64,000 bases of DNA, taken from contig JAKLJY010000037.1 in NCBI GenBank assembly GCA_023150895.1, forward strand, positions 1 through 64,000, in the 5' to 3' direction. Shown here piece after piece: positions 1 through 9,141 of the stretch; within the stretch, counting starts at the first letter, position 1; each line of letters opens with the position of its first letter. The notes under the pieces were generated by a model. It saw only the letters and a list, made by a program, of their open reading frames with translations, was not told the origin of the DNA and did no database searches. The DNA is from Myxococcota bacterium (GTDB lineage: Bacteria; Myxococcota_A; Bradymonadia; UBA7976; UBA1532). Made by a program: the position numbers and the translations under genes.

Positions 1-12
1 TGGCTTTGGCAT
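1..12 (-). CDS. start of a gene running off the left edge
   Basis: Read on the minus strand, an ATG lies at position 12 and is followed by codons for Pro-Lys-Pro before the window ends. An AGGTGA Shine-Dalgarno-like stretch sits 5 bases upstream of this ATG. That spacing, and the lack of any other explanation for positions 1-96, suggest the first codons of a minus-strand gene. It would lie downstream of the oxidoreductase gene on the same strand. Nothing can be said about its product. Confidence 0.35.
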
Positions 13-96
13 AGATTCACCTCGCTACGATTTGATCACGCCCACGCGCCGGGATCCACGGAAAACGGAACCGCTGTGAGGCGGCGGGGCCGCGTC

Positions 97-1074
97 CTAT
101 ACGACCAGCACGATCTTCCCCACGACGCGCCCGGACTGGCTGAGCGCGTGGGCTGCCTCGGCCTCCGCGAGGGGGAAGCGCTGCGCGATCTCCACGCGGA
201 GGCGGCCTTCGGCGATGGCCTGCACGAGCGGGGCGAGGCGGGCGCCCGTCGGCTTGCCCAACAAAATGCGCGACGAGAACGGCGGGACGAGGGCCTGAAA
301 AAACGCCCCCGCCGAGTCGCCGGCCACCATGACGTGTCGGCCCCCGGGGCCGAGCAAGCGGCGGCACCCACCGGCGGGGTAGCCCCCCACGCAGTCGACG
401 ATGACGCGGTAGGGGCCGCTCTCGGCGGCGGCCGTCAGGGGGTCGATCCCCGCAGCGCCGTAGTCGATGACGCGGGTGGCCCCGAGCGCCCGCACCCGCT
501 CCACGTTGCGCGCCGAGCAGACGCCGACGACCTGCGCCCCGGCGTTGCGGGCGATCTGCACGGCGAGCTGGCCGACGCCACCGGAGGCGCCGAGCACGAG
601 CACCCGGCGCGCGTCGGCGGGAACGGCCTCCAGGCGTCCGAACTCGAGCACGGCCATCGCGGCGGTCACCCCGGCGACGGGCAGGGCCCCGGCCGTCTCG
701 AAGTCCACGGCGTCGGGCAGCACCGTCACCTGGTCCGGACGTGCGATGACGGTGTCGGCGTAACTGCCGCGCTGTCCGCGCGAGAAATCCGTGCCACCGA
801 CGACGCGATCGCCGGGTTTCAACGACGTGACCCGGGCACCGACGGCGTCGACCACGCCGGCGAAGTCGACGCCGGGCACGAAGGGCAGCGGCGGCCCGAG
901 CAAGCGCGCGGCGAGGCGCAGCGGGCCCTTCTGGCGCATCTTCCAGTCGACGGGGTTGACGCCGATGGCCTTGACGGCGACGCGCACCTCGTCCGGTCGC
1001 GGCTCGGGGGTGGGCAGCTCGACGGGCACGAGGGCGTCGGTGGGATTCCAGGTGGGTTGGGCGAGGGTGCGCAT
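97..1074 (-). CDS. zinc-independent MDR-family NADP-dependent oxidoreductase (quinone oxidoreductase-like)
   Basis: This is a 325-residue member of the medium-chain dehydrogenase/reductase superfamily, probably a cytoplasmic NAD(P)H-dependent quinone or enone reductase. The N-terminal GroES-like half contains VNPVDWKMR and the FVPGVDFAGVV stretch typical of the quinone oxidoreductase branch. The nucleotide-binding half carries VLGASGGVGQLAVQIA near residues 160-175. The catalytic and structural zinc ligands of true alcohol dehydrogenases are not seen. The length is usual for the family and the ATG start matches the normal N-terminus. It stands 42 bases from the TauE/SafE gene on the same strand and may be co-transcribed with it. 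The substrate cannot be predicted. Confidence 0.85.
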   Translation of the reverse strand: MRTLAQPTWNPTDALVPVELPTPEPRPDEVRVAVKAIGVNPVDWKMRQKGPLRLAARLLGPPLPFVPGVDFAGVVDAVGARVTSLKPGDRVVGGTDFSRGQRGSYADTVIARPDQVTVLPDAVDFETAGALPVAGVTAAMAVLEFGRLEAVPADARRVLVLGASGGVGQLAVQIARNAGAQVVGVCSARNVERVRALGATRVIDYGAAGIDPLTAAAESGPYRVIVDCVGGYPAGGCRRLLGPGGRHVMVAGDSAGAFFQALVPPFSSRILLGKPTGARLAPLVQAIAEGRLRVEIAQRFPLAEAEAAHALSQSGRVVGKIVLVV

Positions 1075-1116
1075 CGCACGGCCATAGCACGCGCCGGCGA
1101 CCCCGGCAAACGGCGC

Positions 1117-1902
1117 CTACCCGGCGGCGGCGAGCCCCGGCAGCCGCCGCCAGACCATGAACGCGGCGACGAGCAGCAGCATCCCGGCGAAGAGGCCCCG
1201 CAGCCACGCCGCGGGCAGGCGTTGCCCGATGCGAGCGCCCAGAAGGCCGCCGAGCACCATGGCCAGGGTCAGCTCGACGCCCAGGCGCCACGGAATCTCG
1301 TCGTGCCCCATGTGCCCGACGACGCCCCCGAACGTGTTCATCACGACCGCCAGCAGCGACGTCGCGACGGCCTCGCCGATCGTCAGTCCCGCGACGGCCA
1401 TCAAGGCGGGCACGACGAGGAAGCCGCCGCCCGCCCCGAGGAGGCCCGCCACGAGCCCGACCCCGAGCCCCGCCGCGACCTGCATCGCCACGGGTTGCGC
1501 CGGCGGCGCCCCGCCTCCGGAAGGCGCCTCCGCCGGCGCGCCGCGCAGCCCCCGCAGCATGCCGACGGCGGTCGTGCCCATGAGGACGGCGAACCCGAGC
1601 ACCAGCAGCGTTTCGGGGACGTGGCGGCTGAACGTGCCGCCGCACGCGGCCCCCGCCGCACCGGAGAGTCCGAAAACGAGCCCCGCCCGCCACGCGACGC
1701 GTCCGGCCCGCGCGTGCGCCGCGAGCGCCACGGCGGCCGTGGTGCCCACCATGAGCAGCGAGAGGCTCGCCGCGGTGTGGACCGGCAGGTGGAAGTGGTC
1801 GAGCAACAGCGGGAACGCCAGCACGGAGCCGCCGCCGCCGAGCGAGGCGACGAGCAGGCCGATGGCGAACGTGGGGAGGAGATCGAGCACGACGGGGCGC
1901 AT
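1117..1902 (-). CDS. TauE/SafE-family sulfite/anion exporter-like membrane protein
   Basis: This is a polytopic inner-membrane protein of about 261 residues with the two-fold repeated architecture of the TauE/SafE family. Each half begins with a Gly-rich loop followed by a hydrophobic helix: near the N-terminus GLLVASLGGGGSVLAFPLLL, and in the second half a GAGGGFLVVPALM stretch. Family members export sulfite, sulfoacetate or related organosulfur anions, but the substrate here is unknown. I chose the ATG at 1902 because the upstream alternative at 1929 is a GTG adding nine polar residues before the first helix. Neither candidate has a strong ribosome binding site. It lies on the minus strand beside the oxidoreductase gene. 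Confidence 0.8.
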   Translation of the reverse strand: MRPVVLDLLPTFAIGLLVASLGGGGSVLAFPLLLDHFHLPVHTAASLSLLMVGTTAAVALAAHARAGRVAWRAGLVFGLSGAAGAACGGTFSRHVPETLLVLGFAVLMGTTAVGMLRGLRGAPAEAPSGGGAPPAQPVAMQVAAGLGVGLVAGLLGAGGGFLVVPALMAVAGLTIGEAVATSLLAVVMNTFGGVVGHMGHDEIPWRLGVELTLAMVLGGLLGARIGQRLPAAWLRGLFAGMLLLVAAFMVWRRLPGLAAAG

Positions 1903-2063
1903 GAGACCACGTCCGGCGGTGCGATTCACGCATCGGCGTCCACGATGGGGGCGACCGGGGGTGCGGTGGTACGCCGCGTGCTTAGGGATCCAGGGGAGAC
2001 GTCCCGGCTCGCGGCGCCTGGTCCGGTGGCCCGAGTCGCCGCCCGAACGGAGAGGAGACCTCC

Positions 2064-2552
2064 ATGTGGAAGACGATCCTGGTGCCCCACGACTTCTCCG
2101 GCGGCGCGGCGCGCGCGCAGGCGCTCGCCGGCACGCTCGCCCGGAAGTTCGACGCCCGCGTGGTGCTGCTGCACGTGACGCCGCTGCCCCCGGGGATGCT
2201 CCCGAGCACCCTCATCCAGCCCAACGACGCAGTGACGCAGGTCACCGTCTCCGAGTTCACGACCCGCGCCGCCGCCGAACGCCTCGAGTCCTGGGCGCGT
2301 CCCCTGCGTGACGAGGGGGTACCGGTCGAGGTCGGTGCGTTACTCGGCGGGATCGCCGAGACCATCCTCGACGAGGCGAAGCGCGTCTCCGCCGACGTGA
2401 TCGTCATGGGCACGCACGGCCGGCGGGGCCTGGCCCACCTGCTGCTCGGCAGCGTGGCCGAGAAGGTCGTCCGTCAGGCCGACGTGCCGGTCATCACGGT
2501 CCGCAGCGACGCCGAGGCCGAAGCGCCGGACGCCCCGAAGATCAACCTCTGA
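2064..2552 (+). CDS. universal stress protein (UspA family)
   Basis: This is a single-domain universal stress protein of 162 residues. It begins with the beta strand TILVPHDFSGGAARA and ends with the family's ATP-binding signature, MGTHGRRGLAHLLLGSVAEK followed by VPVITV (about residues 115-150), which fits the nucleotide-binding subgroup G-2x-G-9x-G-S/T. Such proteins are cytoplasmic and help cells survive stress; no partner is visible here. The GGAGAGGAGA just upstream is a strong ribosome binding site for this ATG. It is transcribed divergently from the TauE/SafE gene and convergently with the repeat protein downstream. Confidence 0.92.
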   Translation: MWKTILVPHDFSGGAARAQALAGTLARKFDARVVLLHVTPLPPGMLPSTLIQPNDAVTQVTVSEFTTRAAAERLESWARPLRDEGVPVEVGALLGGIAETILDEAKRVSADVIVMGTHGRRGLAHLLLGSVAEKVVRQADVPVITVRSDAEAEAPDAPKINL

Positions 2553-2587
2553 GAGCCTGACAGGACTTCGGACCGAGCTGACCCTCG

Positions 2588-4036
2588 TCAGTTGGGCCCG
2601 TTCTCGCCCGTGTCGTCGTCGGAACCCGAGTCGGCACTCGACGCCTGATCCGGCTCACCCCCCTGAAGCTCCGCGACGGCCGCCCGGGTGCGCAGCAGCG
2701 CGCCGCGCAGGGCATCGCCGAGGGCCTGCCCGCCCGCGGTGCCCGCCCATGCCGTGTCGAGCAGGACCGCGGCCGCGTCCGGATCGTCGAGGGCGAGGGC
2801 GGCCTCGGACCCCTGAAGCGCCCACTTCGCGGCCGTCTCGGCGGAGAGAGAGGGGTGGCGCGTCCAGACCTCGACCGCGTACGTCGTCGCCCGGACGACC
2901 TCGTCGAGGCGTCCGTCGAGGCGCCAGATTTCGGCGAGGTGGCGCAGGGCCGTCACCGCGACGTCGCCGCGCGTCCGGGGGTAGGTCAGCCCGAGCTGCA
3001 GCGCGTACCGCAGGGCTTCTTCGGCCGGTGCCGCGTCGGCCGCGGCGTAATGGGCCACGCCCGACATGAGCCATGCCGTGGCGTTCTGCGGGCTCTCGCG
3101 ACCGAAGTGCGCCTGGCTGACCCGCAGACCCTCCTCGAAGTCGCGCAGTGCGAGCGAAGTGCGGTCGGGCCGGTCGCCGAGCAGCACCGCCATGCCGCGG
3201 GTGAGCAGAATGGTGGTGACGTTGGGGTGCTCGGGGCCGAGGCGACGCGTGATCACCGTCAGCGCCTCGTCCGCCAGGCGGACCGAGGTCGTGAGGTCGC
3301 CGAGGTCGAGGGCCGTCTGTGCTTCGCCGTGCGTCGCGTAGGCGGCGTAGTGGTGGTCGTCGCCGAGCACCCAGACCCGCGTCCGCCGGACCTGGTCGAA
3401 GAGTTCGGCCGCCTCGCGGTGGTGGCCGAGGCGTTGCTCGATCATCGCCAGCACGAAGTGGACGTTGGCGACCTCGAGGGGGTGGGCGCTCGGGATGGCC
3501 TCGAGCGCCTCGACGGCGGCGAGGAGCTGGTCCCGGATGTCCGAGGGCGATCGACCGGGGATATCTACGAAGGCGAGGTGGCAGACGAGGTGGGCGGCGT
3601 CCTGACGTTCCGTCAGGCTCGGTGCGGCCGGCAGGGCGGCGAGGGCGGTGCGGGCGGCCCCGACGGCGGAGTCCGGGTCGTCGCACAGCCAGAAGAGCGA
3701 AGCGAGGGCGGCCTCCGTGGCCGCGGCCCCGAGCGGATCGGCGTCCGGCCGGTGCCGCCAGTCGTGTCGCGCCGCGTTCAGCTCGCCGCGGGCCTCGGCG
3801 AACGCGAATCGCTCGAGGTGGGCTCGACCGGCGAGCGCGTGGGCTCGCGCCCGCAGCGTCATGAGGTCGCGTGTGTCCACCGGGCCCTGCCCGGACCGGG
3901 CGACCATGGCCGCCGTCGCAGCGGCGACCGCCTCACCGGCGCAGGTCACCGCTTCGTCCAGGCGCCCGTGCAGCAGCGCGTCGATGCCGGCCGTGAGAAC
4001 TTCGGCGGGCGGGGCTCCTCCCTCCATGCCGGCCAT
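2588..4036 (-). CDS. TPR-like helical repeat protein
   Basis: This protein of about 482 residues is almost entirely alpha-helical and Ala/Leu-rich. Degenerate tetratricopeptide-like pairs recur, for example DLGDLTTSVRLADEALTVI followed by LGPEHPNVTTILLTRGMAVL, the kinesin-light-chain-like TPR pattern common in myxobacterial proteins. The acidic C-terminus ends in SGSDDDTGENGPN. The open frame extends to 4342, but that part overlaps the acyl carrier protein gene on the other strand and is not credible. I use the ATG at 4036, with a second ATG nine bases inside. No signal peptide or enzyme domain is seen, so a scaffolding role is the most that can be suggested. Confidence 0.7.
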   Translation of the reverse strand: MAGMEGGAPPAEVLTAGIDALLHGRLDEAVTCAGEAVAAATAAMVARSGQGPVDTRDLMTLRARAHALAGRAHLERFAFAEARGELNAARHDWRHRPDADPLGAAATEAALASLFWLCDDPDSAVGAARTALAALPAAPSLTERQDAAHLVCHLAFVDIPGRSPSDIRDQLLAAVEALEAIPSAHPLEVANVHFVLAMIEQRLGHHREAAELFDQVRRTRVWVLGDDHHYAAYATHGEAQTALDLGDLTTSVRLADEALTVITRRLGPEHPNVTTILLTRGMAVLLGDRPDRTSLALRDFEEGLRVSQAHFGRESPQNATAWLMSGVAHYAAADAAPAEEALRYALQLGLTYPRTRGDVAVTALRHLAEIWRLDGRLDEVVRATTYAVEVWTRHPSLSAETAAKWALQGSEAALALDDPDAAAVLLDTAWAGTAGGQALGDALRGALLRTRAAVAELQGGEPDQASSADSGSDDDTGENGPN

Positions 4037-4102
4037 CGTCGGACAGGTCGCAGAAAAAGTCGACCTTTGACGTCGAGGTCCGCGCCGGGCACTCTCCGGA
4101 CC

Positions 4103-4363
4103 ATGACCCTGCGCCAGCTCATCCTCGATTGGCTCGACGACCGCTACCACTTCGGCGAGGCCGCCGGGCTCATCCGGGACGACGAAATGTCGTTCCTGAA
4201 GAACGGGATCCTCGACAGCCTCGGGTTCGTTCAGCTCGTCTTGTTCCTCGAGAACCGGCTGAAGCTGAAGATCGACCGTCAGTCCCTCAACCCCCAGAAC
4301 TTCGACGGCATGGGCAAGATCTTGCGGTACCTGGAGGCCCACCCGCAGTACCGCGGCCTGTGA
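4103..4363 (+). CDS. acyl carrier protein
   Basis: This 86-residue acidic protein matches the length and fold of acyl carrier proteins. The phosphopantetheine attachment motif is LKNGILDSLGFVQLV, in which the Ser of D-S-L (residue 39) would carry the prosthetic group. Its GTGA overlap with the following CoA-ligase gene means the two are translationally coupled, so it probably carries an acyl group that the ligase activates, or serves a small dedicated pathway rather than bulk fatty-acid synthesis. The 66 bases separating it from the divergent TPR gene contain short AGGTCG/CGACCT inverted half-sites that could be regulatory. Confidence 0.85.
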   Translation: MTLRQLILDWLDDRYHFGEAAGLIRDDEMSFLKNGILDSLGFVQLVLFLENRLKLKIDRQSLNPQNFDGMGKILRYLEAHPQYRGL

Positions 4364-6312
4364 CGCCGCTCTTCACGCCCTCGCCGGCGGCGATTTCGCG
4401 CGCGCAGCTCGGCGCCTTTCTCGACCACCTCCTCGCGCAGACCGGGGTCGACCTGCGGCCGGGCGCGACCGAGTCCCCGGTGCGGCTGCACCGGTGGTCG
4501 GTGGAGAACGACCGCACGTTCTGGCGTTCGTTCCTCGACTTCGCCGGTCTCGCCACCGAGGGCGAGGCCGAGCCGGTGATCGAGGGCGACGCGGTCGACA
4601 CCGCTCGCTTCTTCCCGAACCTCCGCCTGAACTACGCGGAGAACCTGCTCTCGCAGGCGTTTCCGGCCGACGCCCCGGCGATCGTCGCCGTCGACGAGAC
4701 GGGCGAGGCCGTTCGGTTGACGCGGGGTGAGCTGCGGCGGCGGGTGACTGCGCTCGCGAGCGCCCTGCGGGCGCGTGGGCTGCGCCCGGGGGAGCGCGTC
4801 GTCGCGGTCGTGCGCAACACGGAGGCGCCGGTGATCGCCGCCCTCGCAGTCGCGGCCCTCGGCGCGGTGTGGTCGAGCGTGTCGCCGGACCTGGCCGACG
4901 ACGCCATTCTGGCCCGGTTCACCCCCCTCGCACCCGTCTGGCTGTTTGCGCACGGCGAGACGCGATTTCAAGGGGTCGTGCGGTCCCACGGTGATCGCCT
5001 GCGCGCGCTCGTTTCGGCGCTCCCGACGCTGCGGGGGGTGACGGCGCTCGACCCGGCCGTCCCCGACGACCTCGGCCCCCCGCCCGTCTCGGCGCAAGCG
5101 CACCTCCTCGCCGAGGGAGAGGCCGCCGTGGCCGCCGAGGACTTCGTGTTCGAACGCTTCCCGTTCGATCACCCGCTTTTCATCCTGTTTTCGTCCGGCA
5201 CGACGGGGGCTCCGAAGTGCATCGTCCACGGGGCGGGCGGCACCCTCCTCGAGCACGTCAAAGAACACCGCCTTCACAGCGACTTCGGCCCCGACGACAC
5301 GGTCTATTTCCACACGACCTGCGGCTGGATGATGTGGAACTGGCTCGTCTCCGTACTGGCGAGCGGCAGCACGATCCTGCTGTATGACGGCGCGGTCTCG
5401 TACCCGACGAACGACGCCCTGTGGGCGCTCATCGCCCGTGAGCGCGTCACCGTTTTCGGCACGAGCCCCACCTATCTCGGTTTCTGCCGGGACGCGGGCG
5501 TCGAACCCGGGCGCACGTTCGATCTGACCGCCCTGCGCGCGCTGCAGTCGACCGGGTCGATTCTCTTCGACTCCCAGTACGACTGGGTCTTCGAGCACGT
5601 CAAAGCCCTGCCCATCCACAGCATCAGCGGCGGGACGGACATCATCGGGTGTTTCGTGCTCGGGCACCCGCTGACACCGTTGTACCGGGGGGAAAGCATG
5701 GCCGAGAGCCTCGGCCTCGACGTGCAGGCCCTCGACGGCGAGCTGGTCTGCGGGCGGCCGTTTCCGTCGAGGCCCGTCGCCTTCTTCGGGGATGCGGACG
5801 GCAGCCGCATGCATGCCGCCTACTATGCACAGCACCCCGGTTACTGGACGCACGGCGACTTCATCGAGCGCACACCCCGGGGCACGGCCCGTATCCTGGG
5901 CCGTTCCGACGGCATTCTGAACATTCGGGGCATCCGCATCGGCCCGGCCGAGATCTATCACGTCCTGCAGGACGTGCCCGAGGTCGCGGCGGCGCTGGCC
6001 GTGGCGCAACCGGCGCCCGCCGAGCCGGGGGGATGCCGTCTCGTGCTCTTCGTCGTCCTCGGTGACGGACACGCGCTCGACCGGCCGCTGACGTTTCGCA
6101 TCAAGAAGCTGCTCGCATCCCGGTGCTCGGCCGTGCACGTCCCCGCCGTGATCGCGCAGGTCGACGAGCTCCCGACGACGCACAGCGGCAAGCGATCGGA
6201 GCGGGCGGCGCAGGACGCCCTCGACGGCCGGCCCGTCCGCAATCTCTCGGCGCTGCGCAACCCGGCCTGTCTCGACGGCCTGGTGAATCATCCGGCGCTC
6301 GCGGCGCCGTGA
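4360..6312 (+). CDS. acetoacetate--CoA ligase (acetoacetyl-CoA synthetase)
   Basis: This is a 650-residue AMP-forming ligase of the ANL superfamily, converting acetoacetate, ATP and CoA to acetoacetyl-CoA in the cytoplasm. Full length matches the family (about 650 residues). The N-terminal ACS-type extension contains RFFPNLRLNYAENLL. The core P-loop is LFSSGTTGAPKCIVHG near residues 280-295, followed by HTTCGWMMWNWLV, which is characteristic of acetoacetyl-CoA synthetases. The C-terminal hinge reads GRSDGILNIRGIRIGPAEIY, and the Lys of the TTHSGKRSE motif would catalyse adenylation. The GTG start overlaps the ACP stop codon, so the pair forms one translational unit. Ketone-body or polyhydroxybutyrate-derived acetoacetate use is the likely role. 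Confidence 0.9.
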   Translation: MTPLFTPSPAAISRAQLGAFLDHLLAQTGVDLRPGATESPVRLHRWSVENDRTFWRSFLDFAGLATEGEAEPVIEGDAVDTARFFPNLRLNYAENLLSQAFPADAPAIVAVDETGEAVRLTRGELRRRVTALASALRARGLRPGERVVAVVRNTEAPVIAALAVAALGAVWSSVSPDLADDAILARFTPLAPVWLFAHGETRFQGVVRSHGDRLRALVSALPTLRGVTALDPAVPDDLGPPPVSAQAHLLAEGEAAVAAEDFVFERFPFDHPLFILFSSGTTGAPKCIVHGAGGTLLEHVKEHRLHSDFGPDDTVYFHTTCGWMMWNWLVSVLASGSTILLYDGAVSYPTNDALWALIARERVTVFGTSPTYLGFCRDAGVEPGRTFDLTALRALQSTGSILFDSQYDWVFEHVKALPIHSISGGTDIIGCFVLGHPLTPLYRGESMAESLGLDVQALDGELVCGRPFPSRPVAFFGDADGSRMHAAYYAQHPGYWTHGDFIERTPRGTARILGRSDGILNIRGIRIGPAEIYHVLQDVPEVAAALAVAQPAPAEPGGCRLVLFVVLGDGHALDRPLTFRIKKLLASRCSAVHVPAVIAQVDELPTTHSGKRSERAAQDALDGRPVRNLSALRNPACLDGLVNHPALAAP

Positions 6313-6384
6313 CGGGTTTTCATTGGCAAGATTCCCGGGAGCGCGTATGCGCGGGCTTACACCCACCCCCGTGAGCATCGACCC

Positions 6385-7059
6385 ATGTTGAAGAAGATTC
6401 TTCTCGGCCTCGTCGTGGTCATCGTCGGCGTCCTCGGTTTCGCAGCGACGCGCCCCGACACCTTCAAGATCGAGCGTTCGCTGGCGATCGGCGCCCCGGC
6501 GGACGTCGTGTTCGCGCAGTTGACGGACTTCCACAAGTGGGGCGCCTGGTCCCCCTGGGACAAGCTCGATCCGACGATGAAGAAGACCTACGGCGGCACC
6601 GAGAACGCCGTGGGGCACACCTACACCTGGGAGGGCAACAAGGACGTCGGCAAGGGCAAGATGACCATCGCGGCCCTCGACGCGCCCAAGTCGCTCACCA
6701 TCAAGCTCGAGTTCCAGGAGCCCATGGCGGCCACCAACGACACGATCTTCACCGTCGCGCCCAAAGGCGAGACCGGGGTGACGGTCTCGTGGGTGATGTC
6801 CGGGCACAACAACTTCATCTCCAAGGTCTTCAGCCTCTTCATGAACATCGACGAGATGGTGGGCAAGGACTTCGAAAAGGGCCTCGCCGCGCTGAAGACC
6901 AGCAGCGAGGCGGCTGCGAAGGCCGCCGCCGAGGCCGCCGCGAAGAAGAAGGCCGAGGAAGAAGCCGCCGCCAAGGCCGCCGCCGAAGCCGCCGCCGCGG
7001 CCGCCGCGTCCGCCCCGGCGCCCGCCTCGGGCGAGGCCGCGCCCGCCAGCGCCCCCTGA
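6385..7059 (+). CDS. SRPBCC (polyketide cyclase/START-like) protein with Ala/Lys-rich tail
   Basis: The 224-residue product starts with one hydrophobic segment (residues 3-21, KKILLGLVVVIVGVLGFAA), which is either a membrane anchor or an uncleaved signal. Residues 25-170 form an SRPBCC ligand-binding domain, recognisable from the pattern FKIERSLAIGAPADVVFAQL, then FHKWGAWSPWDKLDP and the central sheet. From about residue 170 the protein becomes a low-complexity Ala/Lys/Glu helix and then an Ala/Pro tail, probably a flexible or coiled extension. Such domains bind hydrophobic ligands, but the ligand is unknown. It has its own short upstream gap after the CoA-ligase gene and may be read with it. 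Confidence 0.75.
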   Translation: MLKKILLGLVVVIVGVLGFAATRPDTFKIERSLAIGAPADVVFAQLTDFHKWGAWSPWDKLDPTMKKTYGGTENAVGHTYTWEGNKDVGKGKMTIAALDAPKSLTIKLEFQEPMAATNDTIFTVAPKGETGVTVSWVMSGHNNFISKVFSLFMNIDEMVGKDFEKGLAALKTSSEAAAKAAAEAAAKKKAEEEAAAKAAAEAAAAAAASAPAPASGEAAPASAP

Positions 7060-7146
7060 GACTCGCCCCGGGGCCGTCACGCGCTTGCCACGATCCCGCC
7101 CGATTCGGCATGGTTGCGCACCTTCGACGCTCCCGTGGAGTCCGAC

Positions 7147-9141
7147 ATGCGCCGCCTCGCCGCCCTGGCGATCGCCCCCCTGGCCCTGACCTTCGCCTGT
7201 GACAAACCCGACCGCGTGATCGAAGAGGACGTCCTCGTCGCCGGTCAGGTGAAGTCCTCGCTCACCGCGGCGAGCGGCAACCTGCAGATTGTTTCAATCT
7301 CCAGCGCCCGCCGCGTGACGACCGTCCCGATCAACGCGGACGGCACGTTCTCGCTGCGCGTGGCCCGCAACTCGTCCTACTCCCTGAACATGCAGGACAA
7401 AGAGTCCGGGAACTACATCGCGTCGTTCCTGTACCGGTCGGGGCAGAACCTCTCGCTGTCCCTCAACGTCGGTGTCGACGACATCGACCTCGGCGTGTGT
7501 CAGCTCCTCGACGGCGAGGTCTTCTGCGAGAACGGCTTCTTCGACTCGCCCGAGGTCTCCGGCACGGTGACGCCCGTCACGGACATGCTCGGCAAGGTGC
7601 GCGTCACGGTCGACTCAGATCCGGCGGATCAGGCGCTTCTCGAGCGGCTCCTCGGCAATACGACGTTCGACGTCGAACTGCAGCCCAACCCGGAGAATCC
7701 GTTCAACATCGCTCTGTGGAACACGACGCACGCCGAGTGCACGGTTCCGCTGGTCGGCTCGGCGGAGGCCAACGCCGATGAGCGCTATCTCTACACGCAA
7801 CGCGTCTATTCGACCGAGTCGTGCATCGCGACGGCCCGGTTCCAGGCGAACTGCACGCTCACGGGCGCGACGTGCGACGGCTTCCTGCGGGTGGACGTGA
7901 CGTCGTCCGGCTCGGATTGCAGCGAGTTCCCGCCGACGCACGTCGCACACGCGGCCTCGTTCGAGGTCATCGACGCCGAGTCGAGCGTCTGTGAACTGCC
8001 CGCGACGTGTCAGTCCAACGTCGACTGCGACTCGGGCATCTGCGACCTCGACGCCGGTTTCTGCCGCAACACCGAGCGGCCCGAGCCGTTGCGCATCTTC
8101 CATCTCGACGTCGGCCAGGGCGACTCGACGCTCGTCACCACGCCGGGCGGTGGCGCGATCCTGATCGACGGCGGCCGCACGGCCTCGGGGCGCCTGACGG
8201 CGTCGTTGATTCGCCGGTTGGCCGGTCACCTCGACTACACGATCGCCACCCACTACGACGGCGACCACGTCTCGGGCCTTTCGCCCATCGTGCGCGGCCC
8301 CGACGGTGCGCCCGGCAAGAAGGGCCTCGACGACAACGCCAACGGGACGACGGACGAGGACGCCGAGATCGGCGCGCCCGGCTCCGACGACCTCCTGCCC
8401 TTGGTGGCGGCGCTCGACCGCGGCATCGAACCGACGGCATCGAACCTCGACACCTACATCAAGAGCATGGGCGCCCGTCGCCGCGCCGCGATGCCCGGCG
8501 AGACGCTGACGCTGCCCGACGCGAATGTCGTCGTCACGGTCGTCGCCGCCAACGGGCGCATCCTCGACGGCACCACGATCGCCGTGAACGACGAGAACGA
8601 CCGCAGCGTGGGCGTCCTGCTGGAGTACGGCGATTTCAGCTACCTGACCCTCGGCGACATGCCGGGCGGCGGTGGGGGCTCGAAACGGCTCGAGCAGGCC
8701 GTCGCGACGGCCATCGCGGATCGCCTGCCCATCGACGTGCTGCATCTTTCGCACCACGGCTCGGCGGCCAGCAGCCAGCCGGACTTCCTGGCGGCGGTGG
8801 CGCCCGTGGTGGCCATCAACAGCGTCGGCGACAGCGAAACGTGCGGGCCGGGCTTCAACACCTACGGCCTCCCGGCCCAGCAGGCCATCGACAACCTCCG
8901 CAACCAGCCGACGGTCAAGGCGCTCTACCAGACCGAGCTCGGCGGGGCTTCGTTCTCGGGCGCCTGCGTGCTCGAGAACAACCAGATGAGCCGGCAGTTC
9001 GGCCCCCTCGAGCCCGAGGTCAGCTACGGCACGTTGACGGTCGAGGCCTGGCCGCAGGTCTACCGGGTCGTCGGTCTCACGTTCGACGACCAGTACGACG
9101 CGACGAACGCGCCCGCCTCCCCGGCGAATCAGACCCCCTGA
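7147..9141 (+). CDS. exported ComEC-like metallo-beta-lactamase-fold lipoprotein
   Basis: This protein of about 664 residues appears to be a lipoprotein: MRRLAALAIAPLALTFAC ends in a Cys at residue 18, although the -3 residue (Thr) is not the usual Leu. Residues 20-300 are Cys-containing beta-rich sequence of unknown type. From about residue 318 there is a metallo-beta-lactamase domain of the ComEC/Rec2 type: FHLDVGQGDSTLV, then ATHYDGDHVSGL (the HxxxDH metal site near 368), and LHLSHHGSAASS near 535. A 60-residue insertion of Asp/Asn-rich sequence follows the HxxxDH site. ComEC-like domains are implicated in nucleic-acid hydrolysis, so an exported nuclease or other hydrolase is possible. I chose the internal ATG because it gives the signal peptide. 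The 3' end overlaps the convergent glycosyltransferase by 13 bases. Confidence 0.75.
   Translation: MRRLAALAIAPLALTFACDKPDRVIEEDVLVAGQVKSSLTAASGNLQIVSISSARRVTTVPINADGTFSLRVARNSSYSLNMQDKESGNYIASFLYRSGQNLSLSLNVGVDDIDLGVCQLLDGEVFCENGFFDSPEVSGTVTPVTDMLGKVRVTVDSDPADQALLERLLGNTTFDVELQPNPENPFNIALWNTTHAECTVPLVGSAEANADERYLYTQRVYSTESCIATARFQANCTLTGATCDGFLRVDVTSSGSDCSEFPPTHVAHAASFEVIDAESSVCELPATCQSNVDCDSGICDLDAGFCRNTERPEPLRIFHLDVGQGDSTLVTTPGGGAILIDGGRTASGRLTASLIRRLAGHLDYTIATHYDGDHVSGLSPIVRGPDGAPGKKGLDDNANGTTDEDAEIGAPGSDDLLPLVAALDRGIEPTASNLDTYIKSMGARRRAAMPGETLTLPDANVVVTVVAANGRILDGTTIAVNDENDRSVGVLLEYGDFSYLTLGDMPGGGGGSKRLEQAVATAIADRLPIDVLHLSHHGSAASSQPDFLAAVAPVVAINSVGDSETCGPGFNTYGLPAQQAIDNLRNQPTVKALYQTELGGASFSGACVLENNQMSRQFGPLEPEVSYGTLTVEAWPQVYRVVGLTFDDQYDATNAPASPANQTP

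Noticed and set aside
17-1933. A 638-residue Arg/Ala/Pro-rich open frame on the minus strand
   Set aside because: It overlaps two well-recognised genes on the same strand in another frame and is typical of the long spurious frames in very GC-rich DNA. Similar shadows (for example 4279-7080 and 59113-61140 on the minus strand) were left out for the same reason.
4037-4342. N-terminal extension of the TPR-like protein to 4342
   Set aside because: The extension would overlap the acyl carrier protein gene on the other strand and shows only the Arg/Glu/Val pattern of antisense frames.
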